The position numbers were made by a program, and so were the translations under genes. Positions 1 through 7,978 of a stretch of 52,680 bases of DNA are shown here, piece after piece (position 1 is the first letter of the stretch; each line of letters begins with the position of its first letter). The notes below the pieces were generated by a model. The model ran no database searches and was not told the origin of the DNA. It saw nothing but the letters and a program-made list of their open reading frames with translations. This DNA comes from Algoriphagus sp. AGSA1. Its GTDB lineage: Bacteria > Bacteroidota > Bacteroidia > Cytophagales > Cyclobacteriaceae. Where the stretch lies: positions 1 to 52,680 of the forward strand of contig NZ_JAJUWR010000034.1 of the NCBI RefSeq assembly GCF_021390545.1. Direction: 5' to 3'.

Positions 1-117
1 TCAGCTTCCTTCAGATTCCATCTCGCAATAGACACCCTTGCTTTCGACTATAGGATTCCGATCATTACGGCTCCTTAGGGACTCTCACCCTTTGGCACTG
101 GCACATGCCCGGCACAC
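1..117 (-). mobile_element. Group II intron, 5' end (domain I), cut by window edge
   Basis: Read on the minus strand from 117 down to 1, the sequence begins GTGTG, the group II 5' boundary consensus (GUGYG). It continues with stretches that I recognise from domain I of bacterial group II introns: GGTGAGAGTCCCTAAGGAGC and, further on, AAGCAAGGGTGTC and GATGGAATCTGAAGGAAGC. The reverse-transcriptase/maturase gene and domains II-VI would lie beyond the left edge. The upstream exon (118 onward, minus strand) is a hairpin AGCTCC-AAA-GGAGCT followed about 10 nt later by the intron, which recalls class C introns that insert after terminator-like stems. The assignment rests on remembered family sequence, not on a folding or search. 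Confidence 0.72.
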
Positions 118-315
118 TGAATAGTTTAGCTCCTTTGGAGCTGGCTTAAAAATAGAGTTAAGGATTTGTAGTTATAGATCGGGTAATTTAGCAAGAAAAG
201 TTTACACCCTTAGTGCAGGTTTAATTGCCTATTCCTTCTCCCTAAAAAGCCCGCAATAAAGTGTCAACCCTTTGAAGCAAACCAATTAGCCGTTTTTTAA
301 GGTCGAACTCAGGTT
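118..315 (-). repeat. Partial copy 1 of a dispersed element, interrupted by the intron
   Basis: The reverse complement of this stretch aligns along its whole length with 45289-45484: the terminal CCTGAGTTCGA, the CTAATTGGTTT block, the AAGGAATAGGCAA block and the hairpin CCAGCTCC-(A/G)AA-GGAGC followed by AAACTATTCA. The outer end lies at 303-315. The rest of the element would lie on the far side of the intron, outside the window. No reading frame of note is present. Together with the intron this accounts for the gene-free stretch 1-345. Confidence 0.75.
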
Positions 316-345
316 ATCTAAATTTATTAAGAACGCCCAGCGGGT

Positions 346-1971
346 TCAAATTTTAGGCTCAATCCAAATCAGGGTCAGAAGTACCAAAAATATCCCATAC
401 CAGAGCCAATCGGCAACCCTTCCTTTATCAGGAATTGAATTAGGTTCAACAAATGGGCGTGATTTTAGAAAATCAGCACGGAACTTCACCGCATGTAAGT
501 CTGGCCATTCTTCGGGTGTGTAGGTATAAAATTCCAGACTGTCCCCTAGCGCAATCCACCCCGAGTCAAGATTTATAAAATTTCCCGTTTTGTAAAATGG
601 ATTAACCAGTGACTGCTGAAAGAATATTGAATCAGAGTCAATACCTATGGATTTTTCTTCGAACTGATCTTTGATAACATGTACTTCGCTATGCAGTCCT
701 CTGAATATAGGCTGGTCCATTTCAATAACCACAGGTTCATCAGGAAGCAAAGTAGCCAGCATTTTATCCCAAAGCTCTTTATAGAGAAGACTGTCTCCGG
801 CAAGCATTATCGGAAAAGTGCTCCCTAGCATACTCACCCCTATTTTAGTTTTGCCTGCCTGCTGCACCGCAAAAGCATTGTCAAAGTGAGTCTTTTGGCC
901 CATACCTCTTTCGATCTCAAATGGGCTGGCCTCAATCCCAGGTTCTATCTCCCTCCGCTCTTCATCCGTAGTACGCCTTACTTTGAAATTTGTACCGAAG
1001 GCCTTGTTGACCGCCGGAATGTCAGTGGTAGCATCCTCCATATTCATTACCAAAACAGACGCCCCATTCTCTACAGCCTGTTGGGTTGATTTTTTGGAGA
1101 GTTGGGCCGGATCAATGATCAGAAATTGCAAGGAATCCGACTTACTGCTTCCCGATTGGACAACTGAGTTTTTTGATATCTCGACCTGCCCACTGACCTT
1201 TTCACCGGAACTGGTCAGAAACCGGGACAATATCCTGGTCTCTGCACTTGGAAATGAAACCAGTAATCTATAATGGATCGGCTCAGCTGCTCGGACAAAG
1301 AAATTCACATGGCCAAGAGTATTATCCCCAACCTTGAGTTCCAATGAATTTCTTCCCAAAACACTTACCGGGAATTCCAGCGAAAAAGTACCTGCATGCG
1401 AATCTGTGTAGGTTTTACTTACCACCTCTCCTTGTTGGGCAAGCAGCACTTCAAGCGAATCACTGCCTTCGATTTTACCCTCAACTACCTGGTTTCCGCC
1501 TTCCCGGAGGATACCTTTCCATTCCAAAAATGAAATTGACCCATATTCAAAGTCAGCTATCCATTCAATTTCTTTCCCTCCAAGTTTTAACAGTTCTGAT
1601 ACGGTGAAATCATCTCCCAGTAAGTAAACCGGATTCCCGGTGCCTTGGTATTTATCAATCGGCATGGATTTCCTGATTTGCAAACTATCCTTCCAATAAC
1701 GTACTTTCTCTTTTGGAGCCTTCGGGGAATAAATGAAAATGGCTTCTTCGTCTTTGTCAGAATACCAAACAGGCTGAAAGATGTAGCTAATCAGCAGTAA
1801 GCAAAACAGGGTATTCAATGCAATTTTAACCGCTTTTCTGGAGGAAGTAAGCCCAGCCTTAAGTATCCACACAAGCTGAAGACCCAGAATAGCACAAACC
1901 ACCACGGTTATGAGCCAAGCCCAATTCCAGGAAATCAAAGGTTCGAGTTGAATCATCGCAGCTTGTTCCAA
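346..1971 (-). CDS. Membrane protein of unknown function, last gene of the MoxR/BatA operon
   Basis: This is a 541-residue protein that I cannot assign to a named family. Two hydrophobic helices lie near the N-terminus (about residues 17-35 and 48-66) and one close to the C-terminus (about 520-538, WLWYGIFLVLLTLIWIEPKI). Between them is a large, probably periplasmic, beta-rich region, so the middle may face the periplasm as in BatA-like proteins. It follows the DUF4175-like gene with a 19-bp overlap and is the promoter-distal gene of the operon. An internal start at the second Met (MIQLEP) would shorten it by five residues. Its position argues for a structural part of the MoxR/BatA-type complex; this is inference from context only. 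Confidence 0.8.
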   Translation of the reverse strand: MEQAAMIQLEPLISWNWAWLITVVVCAILGLQLVWILKAGLTSSRKAVKIALNTLFCLLLISYIFQPVWYSDKDEEAIFIYSPKAPKEKVRYWKDSLQIRKSMPIDKYQGTGNPVYLLGDDFTVSELLKLGGKEIEWIADFEYGSISFLEWKGILREGGNQVVEGKIEGSDSLEVLLAQQGEVVSKTYTDSHAGTFSLEFPVSVLGRNSLELKVGDNTLGHVNFFVRAAEPIHYRLLVSFPSAETRILSRFLTSSGEKVSGQVEISKNSVVQSGSSKSDSLQFLIIDPAQLSKKSTQQAVENGASVLVMNMEDATTDIPAVNKAFGTNFKVRRTTDEERREIEPGIEASPFEIERGMGQKTHFDNAFAVQQAGKTKIGVSMLGSTFPIMLAGDSLLYKELWDKMLATLLPDEPVVIEMDQPIFRGLHSEVHVIKDQFEEKSIGIDSDSIFFQQSLVNPFYKTGNFINLDSGWIALGDSLEFYTYTPEEWPDLHAVKFRADFLKSRPFVEPNSIPDKGRVADWLWYGIFLVLLTLIWIEPKI

Positions 1972-4166
1972 AATGCTTTTTCCAGTTCTTTTTGTTTTAG
2001 AAAAGATGCGTTTGCACCTTCACTTCGGGCAATCAGAGGGTGTAGTTTCTGATACAACTCCTTTCTCCCTTCTTCGTCCAATTTTCCAGAATTCAACTCC
2101 TGCAAATGCAGTAACACTGACCAATCCTGTAAACCTGAATAATTCATTCTGGAAGTCCAGAGCTCACCAAATTGTTGTATGGTAGCCTTATCGGTCACCG
2201 AGAGATTCTCCTTGGGAAGCATACCCAGGACTTGGGCAGCCAGCGGGGCCAGCCTATTGGCCAAGGCCAGTTGGTCCATTTCAATTTGTTTTTTCACTTC
2301 TTCCAAATCCCCCGTCAAGCGTTTTTCCTCCTCCTTGATCGGAGGCGGGTCAAAGCCCGTCCTTTTCACATATACTCTTGATTTCTGCTGCACGGACTTC
2401 AGGTACTCCAGTGCTTTTTCCTGATACTGCAACGCCTGATCAGGTTCGAAAAGCCTCAAATGCAGCTCCGATTGCCACATTTGCGCCAAGGCAAGCTTAA
2501 GCGTGCTTTTAGTGGATTCCTCAAAATACGTATTGGCTTCAGCATCCTCATGATTATGAAGATAAGAGTCCAATAAACCGCCCAAACCTCCATCATCGTC
2601 CGAACTATGGGATTCAGCCGCATGGCTGGATTCATCGTCGTGGTCATGCCCGTGCACATGAACGTGTTCAGGCATAAATACATTTGCTGTGATCCCAGCT
2701 TCATGTTCCTCATCATGCCTATGCTCATAGCCCTCCAGCAGATTATCAACATCGCCCTGATCTACACTGCCTCCACCTGCGGATTCTTCAAATTCCTCGC
2801 CCAGGTATTGCCCGTATCGTAGGCGAAGCATTTTCTGGTCATGGCCTATTTCGTTTGACATGGAGTTGAATTCCTCCACAGTCATTTTCTTTTGATTCAC
2901 TAAGAGCTTCTCCGTATCGATGATGATCTGTCGTTGACTTCTGAAATACTCCGGCATCACGTGGATTGCCATCCCTATCAGTGTCTCCTCAGTCATGCCT
3001 GCCGAATCCACATAATTGACAAAATAGGTGTCGCTTCTCGAAAGATTAGGTTCCGGAGTTCTATTGTCTATTGCCGCCCAGTAGTAATAAAGCTCATCTC
3101 CCGGCTTAAAATCCAAAGCCTTCAGGTCAAGTTTTACCGACAGATCCTCAGATTTGAAATTTTGTCGGGCAATCGGAATTCTGTTTTCGCGAAACTTGAC
3201 ATTTTCTCCTGTTCCCCTCGCCAGTGTGGCCACCAGGAATACCTCCTTAACTTTAAAATCATCGGAGACTTTGGCCCTTACATCCATGCTTTGGGGATCG
3301 CTGATAAAGTGAAAGGAATATACTTCCTTCGTCGCAGGCTGAATCACGGGAGCCAAATCCGGCACCGCTTCCAATGTATGGTAATCCGATTCAAAAACAA
3401 GCTGACCATTTTGGAATGCCCGGATGGCATAGATCCCCGAACTTTTCACCCTATCCCGCAAAACAAAACGATCCCCTATGTGCGTAAATTCTAAACCATC
3501 TCCACTGGAATTGACCAATTCTACAGTGATATCTTTACCTGTAGAAAAAGTAATATCCCATTCTATATCAGAGCTTATGATAGCTTTTACATCAAGTGCT
3601 GATTGAGTTACATTTGGCAACCCAGTATAGGCAGGCGGGGTAATAGAAATTGCCATGGAACTCATCTGTACAGGCAGATATTCGGCAGGAATAGCTAGAG
3701 TTTCAGTCTCGCTGCTTGTCTGCACACTTGATGGATTTTCAGCAGGTTGGTTCAAAAGTGACAGGCCATAAATCCCAATTGAAAGAAGTAGGCCGACCGC
3801 ATACCCCCCTGTATTTTGGTACCAAAGCCGGACTCCCCCTCCCTGAAAAGAAGCATTTATGCGCTCCCACTGTAGTTGCTCTGCTACGTTCCTGGACCGT
3901 TTATCGAGTAGTTGCAGACTGAATTCCAAATCTGAAAAACGCTCATGAAGCACTTGGATCGCACTGTTCCGCTTATCTCCATACAAACCGATGAAATACC
4001 CTGAAACTATGAAACCTACCGTAAAGACTGTCAACAAGGACATCAAGGAAGAATAGAAAATGAGGGAAAATACCCCAACGGCCAACCCTGCGCCCAAGGA
4101 TTTCAATCCAGCCTGCAGTGTCAGTTGCCGTTCAACTTTGGCGATATAGCGTTCTATTCTGCTCAT
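1953..4166 (-). CDS. DUF4175-like membrane protein with a His/Asp-rich insert
   Basis: A 737-residue protein resembling DUF4175-type proteins encoded with MoxR/DUF58/BatA genes. Hydrophobic segments lie near residues 20-60 and 118-138; a long, probably extracytoplasmic, beta-rich region follows, with the motif ITPPAYTGLP at about 176-185, and the C-terminal third is helical and charged. A conspicuous insert at about residues 480-550 is crowded with His, Asp and Glu (HVHVHGHDHDD, SSHAAESHSSDDD), suggesting metal binding or buffering; that role is inferred. The start overlaps the BatA-like stop by 4 bp and the end overlaps the next gene by 19 bp, so translation is probably coupled. Confidence 0.8.
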   Translation of the reverse strand: MSRIERYIAKVERQLTLQAGLKSLGAGLAVGVFSLIFYSSLMSLLTVFTVGFIVSGYFIGLYGDKRNSAIQVLHERFSDLEFSLQLLDKRSRNVAEQLQWERINASFQGGGVRLWYQNTGGYAVGLLLSIGIYGLSLLNQPAENPSSVQTSSETETLAIPAEYLPVQMSSMAISITPPAYTGLPNVTQSALDVKAIISSDIEWDITFSTGKDITVELVNSSGDGLEFTHIGDRFVLRDRVKSSGIYAIRAFQNGQLVFESDYHTLEAVPDLAPVIQPATKEVYSFHFISDPQSMDVRAKVSDDFKVKEVFLVATLARGTGENVKFRENRIPIARQNFKSEDLSVKLDLKALDFKPGDELYYYWAAIDNRTPEPNLSRSDTYFVNYVDSAGMTEETLIGMAIHVMPEYFRSQRQIIIDTEKLLVNQKKMTVEEFNSMSNEIGHDQKMLRLRYGQYLGEEFEESAGGGSVDQGDVDNLLEGYEHRHDEEHEAGITANVFMPEHVHVHGHDHDDESSHAAESHSSDDDGGLGGLLDSYLHNHEDAEANTYFEESTKSTLKLALAQMWQSELHLRLFEPDQALQYQEKALEYLKSVQQKSRVYVKRTGFDPPPIKEEEKRLTGDLEEVKKQIEMDQLALANRLAPLAAQVLGMLPKENLSVTDKATIQQFGELWTSRMNYSGLQDWSVLLHLQELNSGKLDEEGRKELYQKLHPLIARSEGANASFLKQKELEKAFWNKLR

Positions 4167-5338
4167 ACCTTTTGCCTATGTGAAAAGTACCGCTCCAGGC
4201 CTAAGCAAAGCACTAAGAGGATCAAAAACAGCAAATCAAGGTTTGCCTTCTTCATTTTTTCTCTCTCTGTATCCACCACAAATCTACGCTCAACCTGAGC
4301 CCGGCTCATCTGTACATCCTGCTTTTCCAGACCGGAGAAATCAAGGAATTTTTCCAGTATCACTTCCGGCAACATGCCCTTTTGCACCAGCTCCGAATGC
4401 TCAAAATCCAAGGTATCTTGGATGAAAACCATATTTGCCTGATCCGAAAAGGAGAAGGAATTCCTTATGAAATAAAGCTTATCAGAAGAGGTTTCCGAAG
4501 GGATGTCGGAATCAAAGATCAAAGCCGCCTGCCCAATATCCTCCGTTTCTTGAAACTCCACGCCGTACACATCCCCTATAGCTTCAAGCCCAGCTTTGAC
4601 ATAAACCCTTTCCGAAGGTAATATTTCACCTAGGTAGTAGCGTAAATCCTCATCTTTTAGCTGGATAGATCTCCCCCCCGATTTTTTCCCGACGGATACA
4701 GTATCCAGAATGCCCCTATCGTTCCTTTGAAAGGAAACCCCATTGGGAGACGTAAGTAGAGGGTTTGATTGTTCTGCAAGATCAGGGTTCCCCATGAGCA
4801 GATCCGGCTTGATTTTACTAAGGTACTTTCCCGTCCCAAGCCTAATCAGGGAATTACCCATGTATAGATTAAGGGAGGAAATATCTTCAGGCAATTTATC
4901 AAGTGAAGCTTGAAGTGAAAATTCATTAGCAATTGGTTCTAATCTTTTTAAGTCTTCCATTTTATTCATCTTACCGTCAGCCCAATAGACCTCTTCTCCA
5001 TTTTCCATCGCCTGCTGTATCTCAAATCTAAACTCCTCCAGGATTTCTTTGCTTGGCTCCACCAAGTGGATGCTACGCCCAGGAGAGACTTTATCCAGCT
5101 TGGGGACAAATACCTTGCTCAGCAGTAGAACCAGCAAAAGCAAGATCGCCATGCGCAGCAAAAGCACCAGTATATTATCCAATTGAAAGCCTTTGGACAC
5201 CGAGCTTTCATGGATAGGTAGCCAGTGCATGGCCGCCCACGACATTTCCCTGCCTTTTTTGCCTCTCCAAAGATGAACCAGGATAGGAATACTGATTCCA
5301 AGCATCCCCCAGAGCAATATGGGCTGTAGAATCTGCAT
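4163..5338 (-). CDS. BatA-like membrane protein (aerotolerance N-terminal domain)
   Basis: A 391-residue protein whose N-terminus (LLWGMLGISIPILVHLWRGKKGREMSWAAM) is the BatA aerotolerance N-terminal domain: a first membrane helix, a short basic loop with the typical HLW/R and a second helix at about residues 55-78. A third helix near the C-terminus (about 368-384, DLLFLILLVLCLGLERYF) closes the protein. No von Willebrand MIDAS motif is seen in the centre, so it is a BatA-like scaffold rather than a full BatA. Its start shares one base with the DUF58 stop and its end overlaps the DUF4175 gene by 4 bp. In related Bat loci such proteins work with MoxR ATPases in the membrane. Confidence 0.85.
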   Translation of the reverse strand: MQILQPILLWGMLGISIPILVHLWRGKKGREMSWAAMHWLPIHESSVSKGFQLDNILVLLLRMAILLLLVLLLSKVFVPKLDKVSPGRSIHLVEPSKEILEEFRFEIQQAMENGEEVYWADGKMNKMEDLKRLEPIANEFSLQASLDKLPEDISSLNLYMGNSLIRLGTGKYLSKIKPDLLMGNPDLAEQSNPLLTSPNGVSFQRNDRGILDTVSVGKKSGGRSIQLKDEDLRYYLGEILPSERVYVKAGLEAIGDVYGVEFQETEDIGQAALIFDSDIPSETSSDKLYFIRNSFSFSDQANMVFIQDTLDFEHSELVQKGMLPEVILEKFLDFSGLEKQDVQMSRAQVERRFVVDTEREKMKKANLDLLFLILLVLCLGLERYFSHRQKV

Positions 5339-6207
5339 CAGTAAAGGGATCTTTCCGTAAGAAATCTATTGATGACTCCTGCGATAGGGTCTGAAAATTG
5401 CACCTGAAACAGATGAACCTTTGGTAAAATCAAAGATTTCTTAAATCCTGATAAATAATCATTTATAGAAACATTATAGTTTTTCTCTATCGCTTTTCCA
5501 TCGAGAATTACGGAACGATTTGACTCCAGATCATGAAACTTGAAATTCCCTTTCAGGTCAAATTTCACTTCTTGATCTCCCAAAATCTGGAACAGCACTA
5601 TTTCCTTTTTGGGATGCCGCATCTGCTCCACGATATCCAACCATTCGTTTTCCTTTTGCAGAAAATCGGAAACCAGAATTACCAGTTCTTTCTGCCTGCT
5701 TTTCAAAACAGGAAAGTCTTTCTTTACAACCGGCATGGTCCCCGCTGCCTTCTCCCCTTCCAAAAAATATAAAATACGCTGGAATGCCTTAGGTGAGGCT
5801 GCTACCTTTTGATCTACATTCCCATCCTGACAGGTAAAATAACTCAGGGAATCTCCCTGCTGATGCGCCAGATAGGAAAGAGAAGCAAGGAGGTTTTTAG
5901 CGTATTCCAGGCGTATGATTCCATTTTCCCTGTAGTTCATCGATCCGGACAGATCGAGCATCATACGGACGTGCAAATGGCTCTCAGAGGGGGATTCCTT
6001 GATCATGTACTTTCCGGAGCGGGAGAAGTACTTCCAGTCAATCCGTTTGGGGTCATCCCCGGGCTCATAATACCTGTACTGCTCAAACTCAGAACCCACT
6101 CCCACCCGTTTGCCAAGGTGTACTCCATTCTTAAGCTGCTCGCTGATGATCTTGGCCGCCAGCTTCAGGTTGCTGAGTTTGATGATTTCCAGATTACTTG
6201 CTTGCAT
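5338..6207 (-). CDS. DUF58 domain protein (MoxR partner, vWA-like)
   Basis: A 289-residue protein with the DUF58 hallmark YEPGDDPKRIDWKYFSR at residues 48-64, followed by a von Willebrand A-like start, LDLSGSM (84-90), whose DxSGS would hold a metal ion. DUF58 proteins are the standard partners of MoxR AAA+ ATPases and are thought to serve as adaptor or substrate-binding subunits. The gene overlaps the 3' end of moxR by 14 bp and abuts the BatA-like gene by a shared base. No membrane segment is evident, so it is probably cytoplasmic or membrane-peripheral. The family is clear; the substrate of the complex is unknown. Confidence 0.92.
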   Translation of the reverse strand: MQASNLEIIKLSNLKLAAKIISEQLKNGVHLGKRVGVGSEFEQYRYYEPGDDPKRIDWKYFSRSGKYMIKESPSESHLHVRMMLDLSGSMNYRENGIIRLEYAKNLLASLSYLAHQQGDSLSYFTCQDGNVDQKVAASPKAFQRILYFLEGEKAAGTMPVVKKDFPVLKSRQKELVILVSDFLQKENEWLDIVEQMRHPKKEIVLFQILGDQEVKFDLKGNFKFHDLESNRSVILDGKAIEKNYNVSINDYLSGFKKSLILPKVHLFQVQFSDPIAGVINRFLTERSLY

Positions 6208-7198
6208 GGATAGGCAATGCTTCTAGGATTCGGGAGATGACTGTGTCAGGTCGCACATTCTCCGCTTCCGCCCGAAAGTGCAAAGAGAGTCTATGTCTCA
6301 ATACCGGGAAGGCAAGCGTCCTGATATCTTCGGGAGTGACCGCATAGCGTCCTTTCACCAATGCCCGAGCCTTGGCACAAAGAATCAAAGCCTGGCCTGC
6401 ACGGGTGCCTGCCCCCCATTCCACATAATCTATAACAGCTTGGATTTCCGAATTGTCAGGACGGGTAGCCCGAATCAATTTATTGATGTAAACGAGCAAT
6501 TGAGAATCAATGTGAACCTCTCTGGTTAGTTTCTGTAAGCTCAATATATCCATAGCAGAGAAAACAGCCTCGGGCTTGCCTTGGTAAGTCCCGGTAGTTT
6601 TTTCCAAGACATCCAGCTCTTCCCGCTCGGATGGATAGCCTAATTTGATATACAAAAGAAAGCGGTCAAGCTGGGCTTCAGGCAGCGGATAGGTTCCCGA
6701 TTGCTCAATGGGGTTCTGCGTGGCAATAATCAAAAAAGGAGATGGAAGTGGATGGTGCTGCCCACCGTAAGTCACTACTTTCTCCTGCATGGCTTCCAGC
6801 AATGCCGCCTGGGTCTTGGGCGGAGTCCGGTTGATTTCATCCGCCAAAACCATATTGGCGAAAATCGGGCCTCTGTTGAACTGAAAAAACTTCTTGCCTG
6901 TCTCATGGTCTTCTTCCAGAATCTCCGTCCCCAGGATATCTCCAGGCATCAGATCCGGCGTGAATTGAATCCGCTTGAACCCCATCTCCATCCCCTGAGA
7001 AAGAGAATTTACCATCAGCGTCTTTGCCAGCCCCGGCACACCTTCCAACAGGCAATGGCCTCCAGCCAGCAGCGTGATAATAATCTCTTCAATCACAGAC
7101 TCCTGACCGACTATGACTTTCGCAATCTCTTTCTTGAGCTGGGGAATTTTTGTGACCAACTCTTTGAATGCCGTTAATTCTGTGTTTTCCAATATCAT
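6194..7198 (-). CDS. MoxR family AAA+ ATPase
   Basis: A 334-residue AAA+ ATPase. Walker A is GVPGLAKT at residues 53-60 and Walker B VLADEINR at 117-124, with the MoxR-typical NRTPPKTQAALLEAMQE just after and the sensor-1 region IIATQNP following. Length and order match the family. MoxR proteins act as chaperone-like ATPases that assemble or activate protein complexes, usually with DUF58 and Bat proteins encoded next to them, as here. The start overlaps the DUF4159 stop as ATGA, and the 3' end overlaps DUF58 by 14 bp. It is cytoplasmic and probably works at the membrane through its partners. Confidence 0.95.
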   Translation of the reverse strand: MILENTELTAFKELVTKIPQLKKEIAKVIVGQESVIEEIIITLLAGGHCLLEGVPGLAKTLMVNSLSQGMEMGFKRIQFTPDLMPGDILGTEILEEDHETGKKFFQFNRGPIFANMVLADEINRTPPKTQAALLEAMQEKVVTYGGQHHPLPSPFLIIATQNPIEQSGTYPLPEAQLDRFLLYIKLGYPSEREELDVLEKTTGTYQGKPEAVFSAMDILSLQKLTREVHIDSQLLVYINKLIRATRPDNSEIQAVIDYVEWGAGTRAGQALILCAKARALVKGRYAVTPEDIRTLAFPVLRHRLSLHFRAEAENVRPDTVISRILEALPIHASK

Positions 7199-7815
7199 TG
7201 TGTTAATGCATAAACCACTATGTTGACACCAAATCTGGTATTGTCAACCTTTAAGAAGCGTTTGTTTCTGAAGTCATAATCCCACTCACAACCATAATCC
7301 TTATTACTATAAAGCACTCCTATTCTACCGTTTACGACAATCGCTTTCAAGTAATCATGGATCAGGTCATCCCCCCAGCCATTGAGCTCAAAGGAGGTTG
7401 CGGGCGGACCGTCTTCAAACTCGAAGAAGGCCGAATAAATTGGGTGGTTATTGGGTATTTTTTGGAGCGCATCATCTCCAAAGGTCTTGGCCATTTCGGC
7501 CTCAAAGGATTTGGCAAAAAGCCCGTCGATGTCATGGTTGCAATCATCGGCAAAGACAAAGCCTCCATTTGCTACATAAGTTTTAAAATTCTGCCTCTCT
7601 GCCGAGGAGAACTCCACCAGCTTATGTCCACTGATATAGCAAAAGGGACTCTTGAAAATCTCCTTGTTGCTCAATTCTACTACTCTTTCCTTCTCGTCCA
7701 CGGGAATGGTGGTGTATTCCACCAGAGAATTGAGCAAGTTGACAGGCATGCGCTGATCAGTGTCCCAATTTCCGGAGTTGTATTTTATTCTGGTGAAGAA
7801 GAAGGGATTCATCAA
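7195..7815 (-). CDS. DUF4159 domain protein
   Basis: A 206-residue protein consisting almost entirely of a DUF4159 domain. It begins FFFTRIKYNSGNWDTDQRMP and contains GGFVFADDCNH at about residues 84-94, a GATase-like fold region. DUF4159 proteins are commonly encoded next to MoxR and TldD/E genes in this phylum and have no established activity. No signal peptide or membrane helix is visible. It ends in an ATGA overlap with moxR and lies 163 bp downstream of tldE; that gap holds short inverted repeats, so expression may be partly uncoupled from the tld genes. Confidence 0.88.
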   Translation of the reverse strand: MMNPFFFTRIKYNSGNWDTDQRMPVNLLNSLVEYTTIPVDEKERVVELSNKEIFKSPFCYISGHKLVEFSSAERQNFKTYVANGGFVFADDCNHDIDGLFAKSFEAEMAKTFGDDALQKIPNNHPIYSAFFEFEDGPPATSFELNGWGDDLIHDYLKAIVVNGRIGVLYSNKDYGCEWDYDFRNKRFLKVDNTRFGVNIVVYALTQ

Positions 7816-7978
7816 ATGAAATCTAATTTAATCTCGGGAACATTATGTCCACAGACGACAGTCCACTGACCACGGCAGTTCAAGAGACAGTAACGAAAGG
7901 AGTCCACAGAACTATTGTTCAGCAAAAACTTATGAGTCAGGAAGTCTGCTGTTGACTGTAGTCTGTGGACTGTTGACT
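7816..7978. repeat. Intergenic inverted repeats (GTCCACAGAC) between tldE and DUF4159 gene
   Basis: GTCCACAGAC at 7847-7856 is perfectly inverted at 7961-7970 (GTCTGTGGAC). Related words occur at 7861 (GTCCACTGAC), 7901 (AGTCCACAGA) and 7951-7976. This could fold in the transcript of the tld-moxR operon and modulate read-through or stability, but it also looks like the word-like repeats scattered in Bacteroidota intergenic DNA. It contains no open frame worth calling. Confidence 0.5.
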
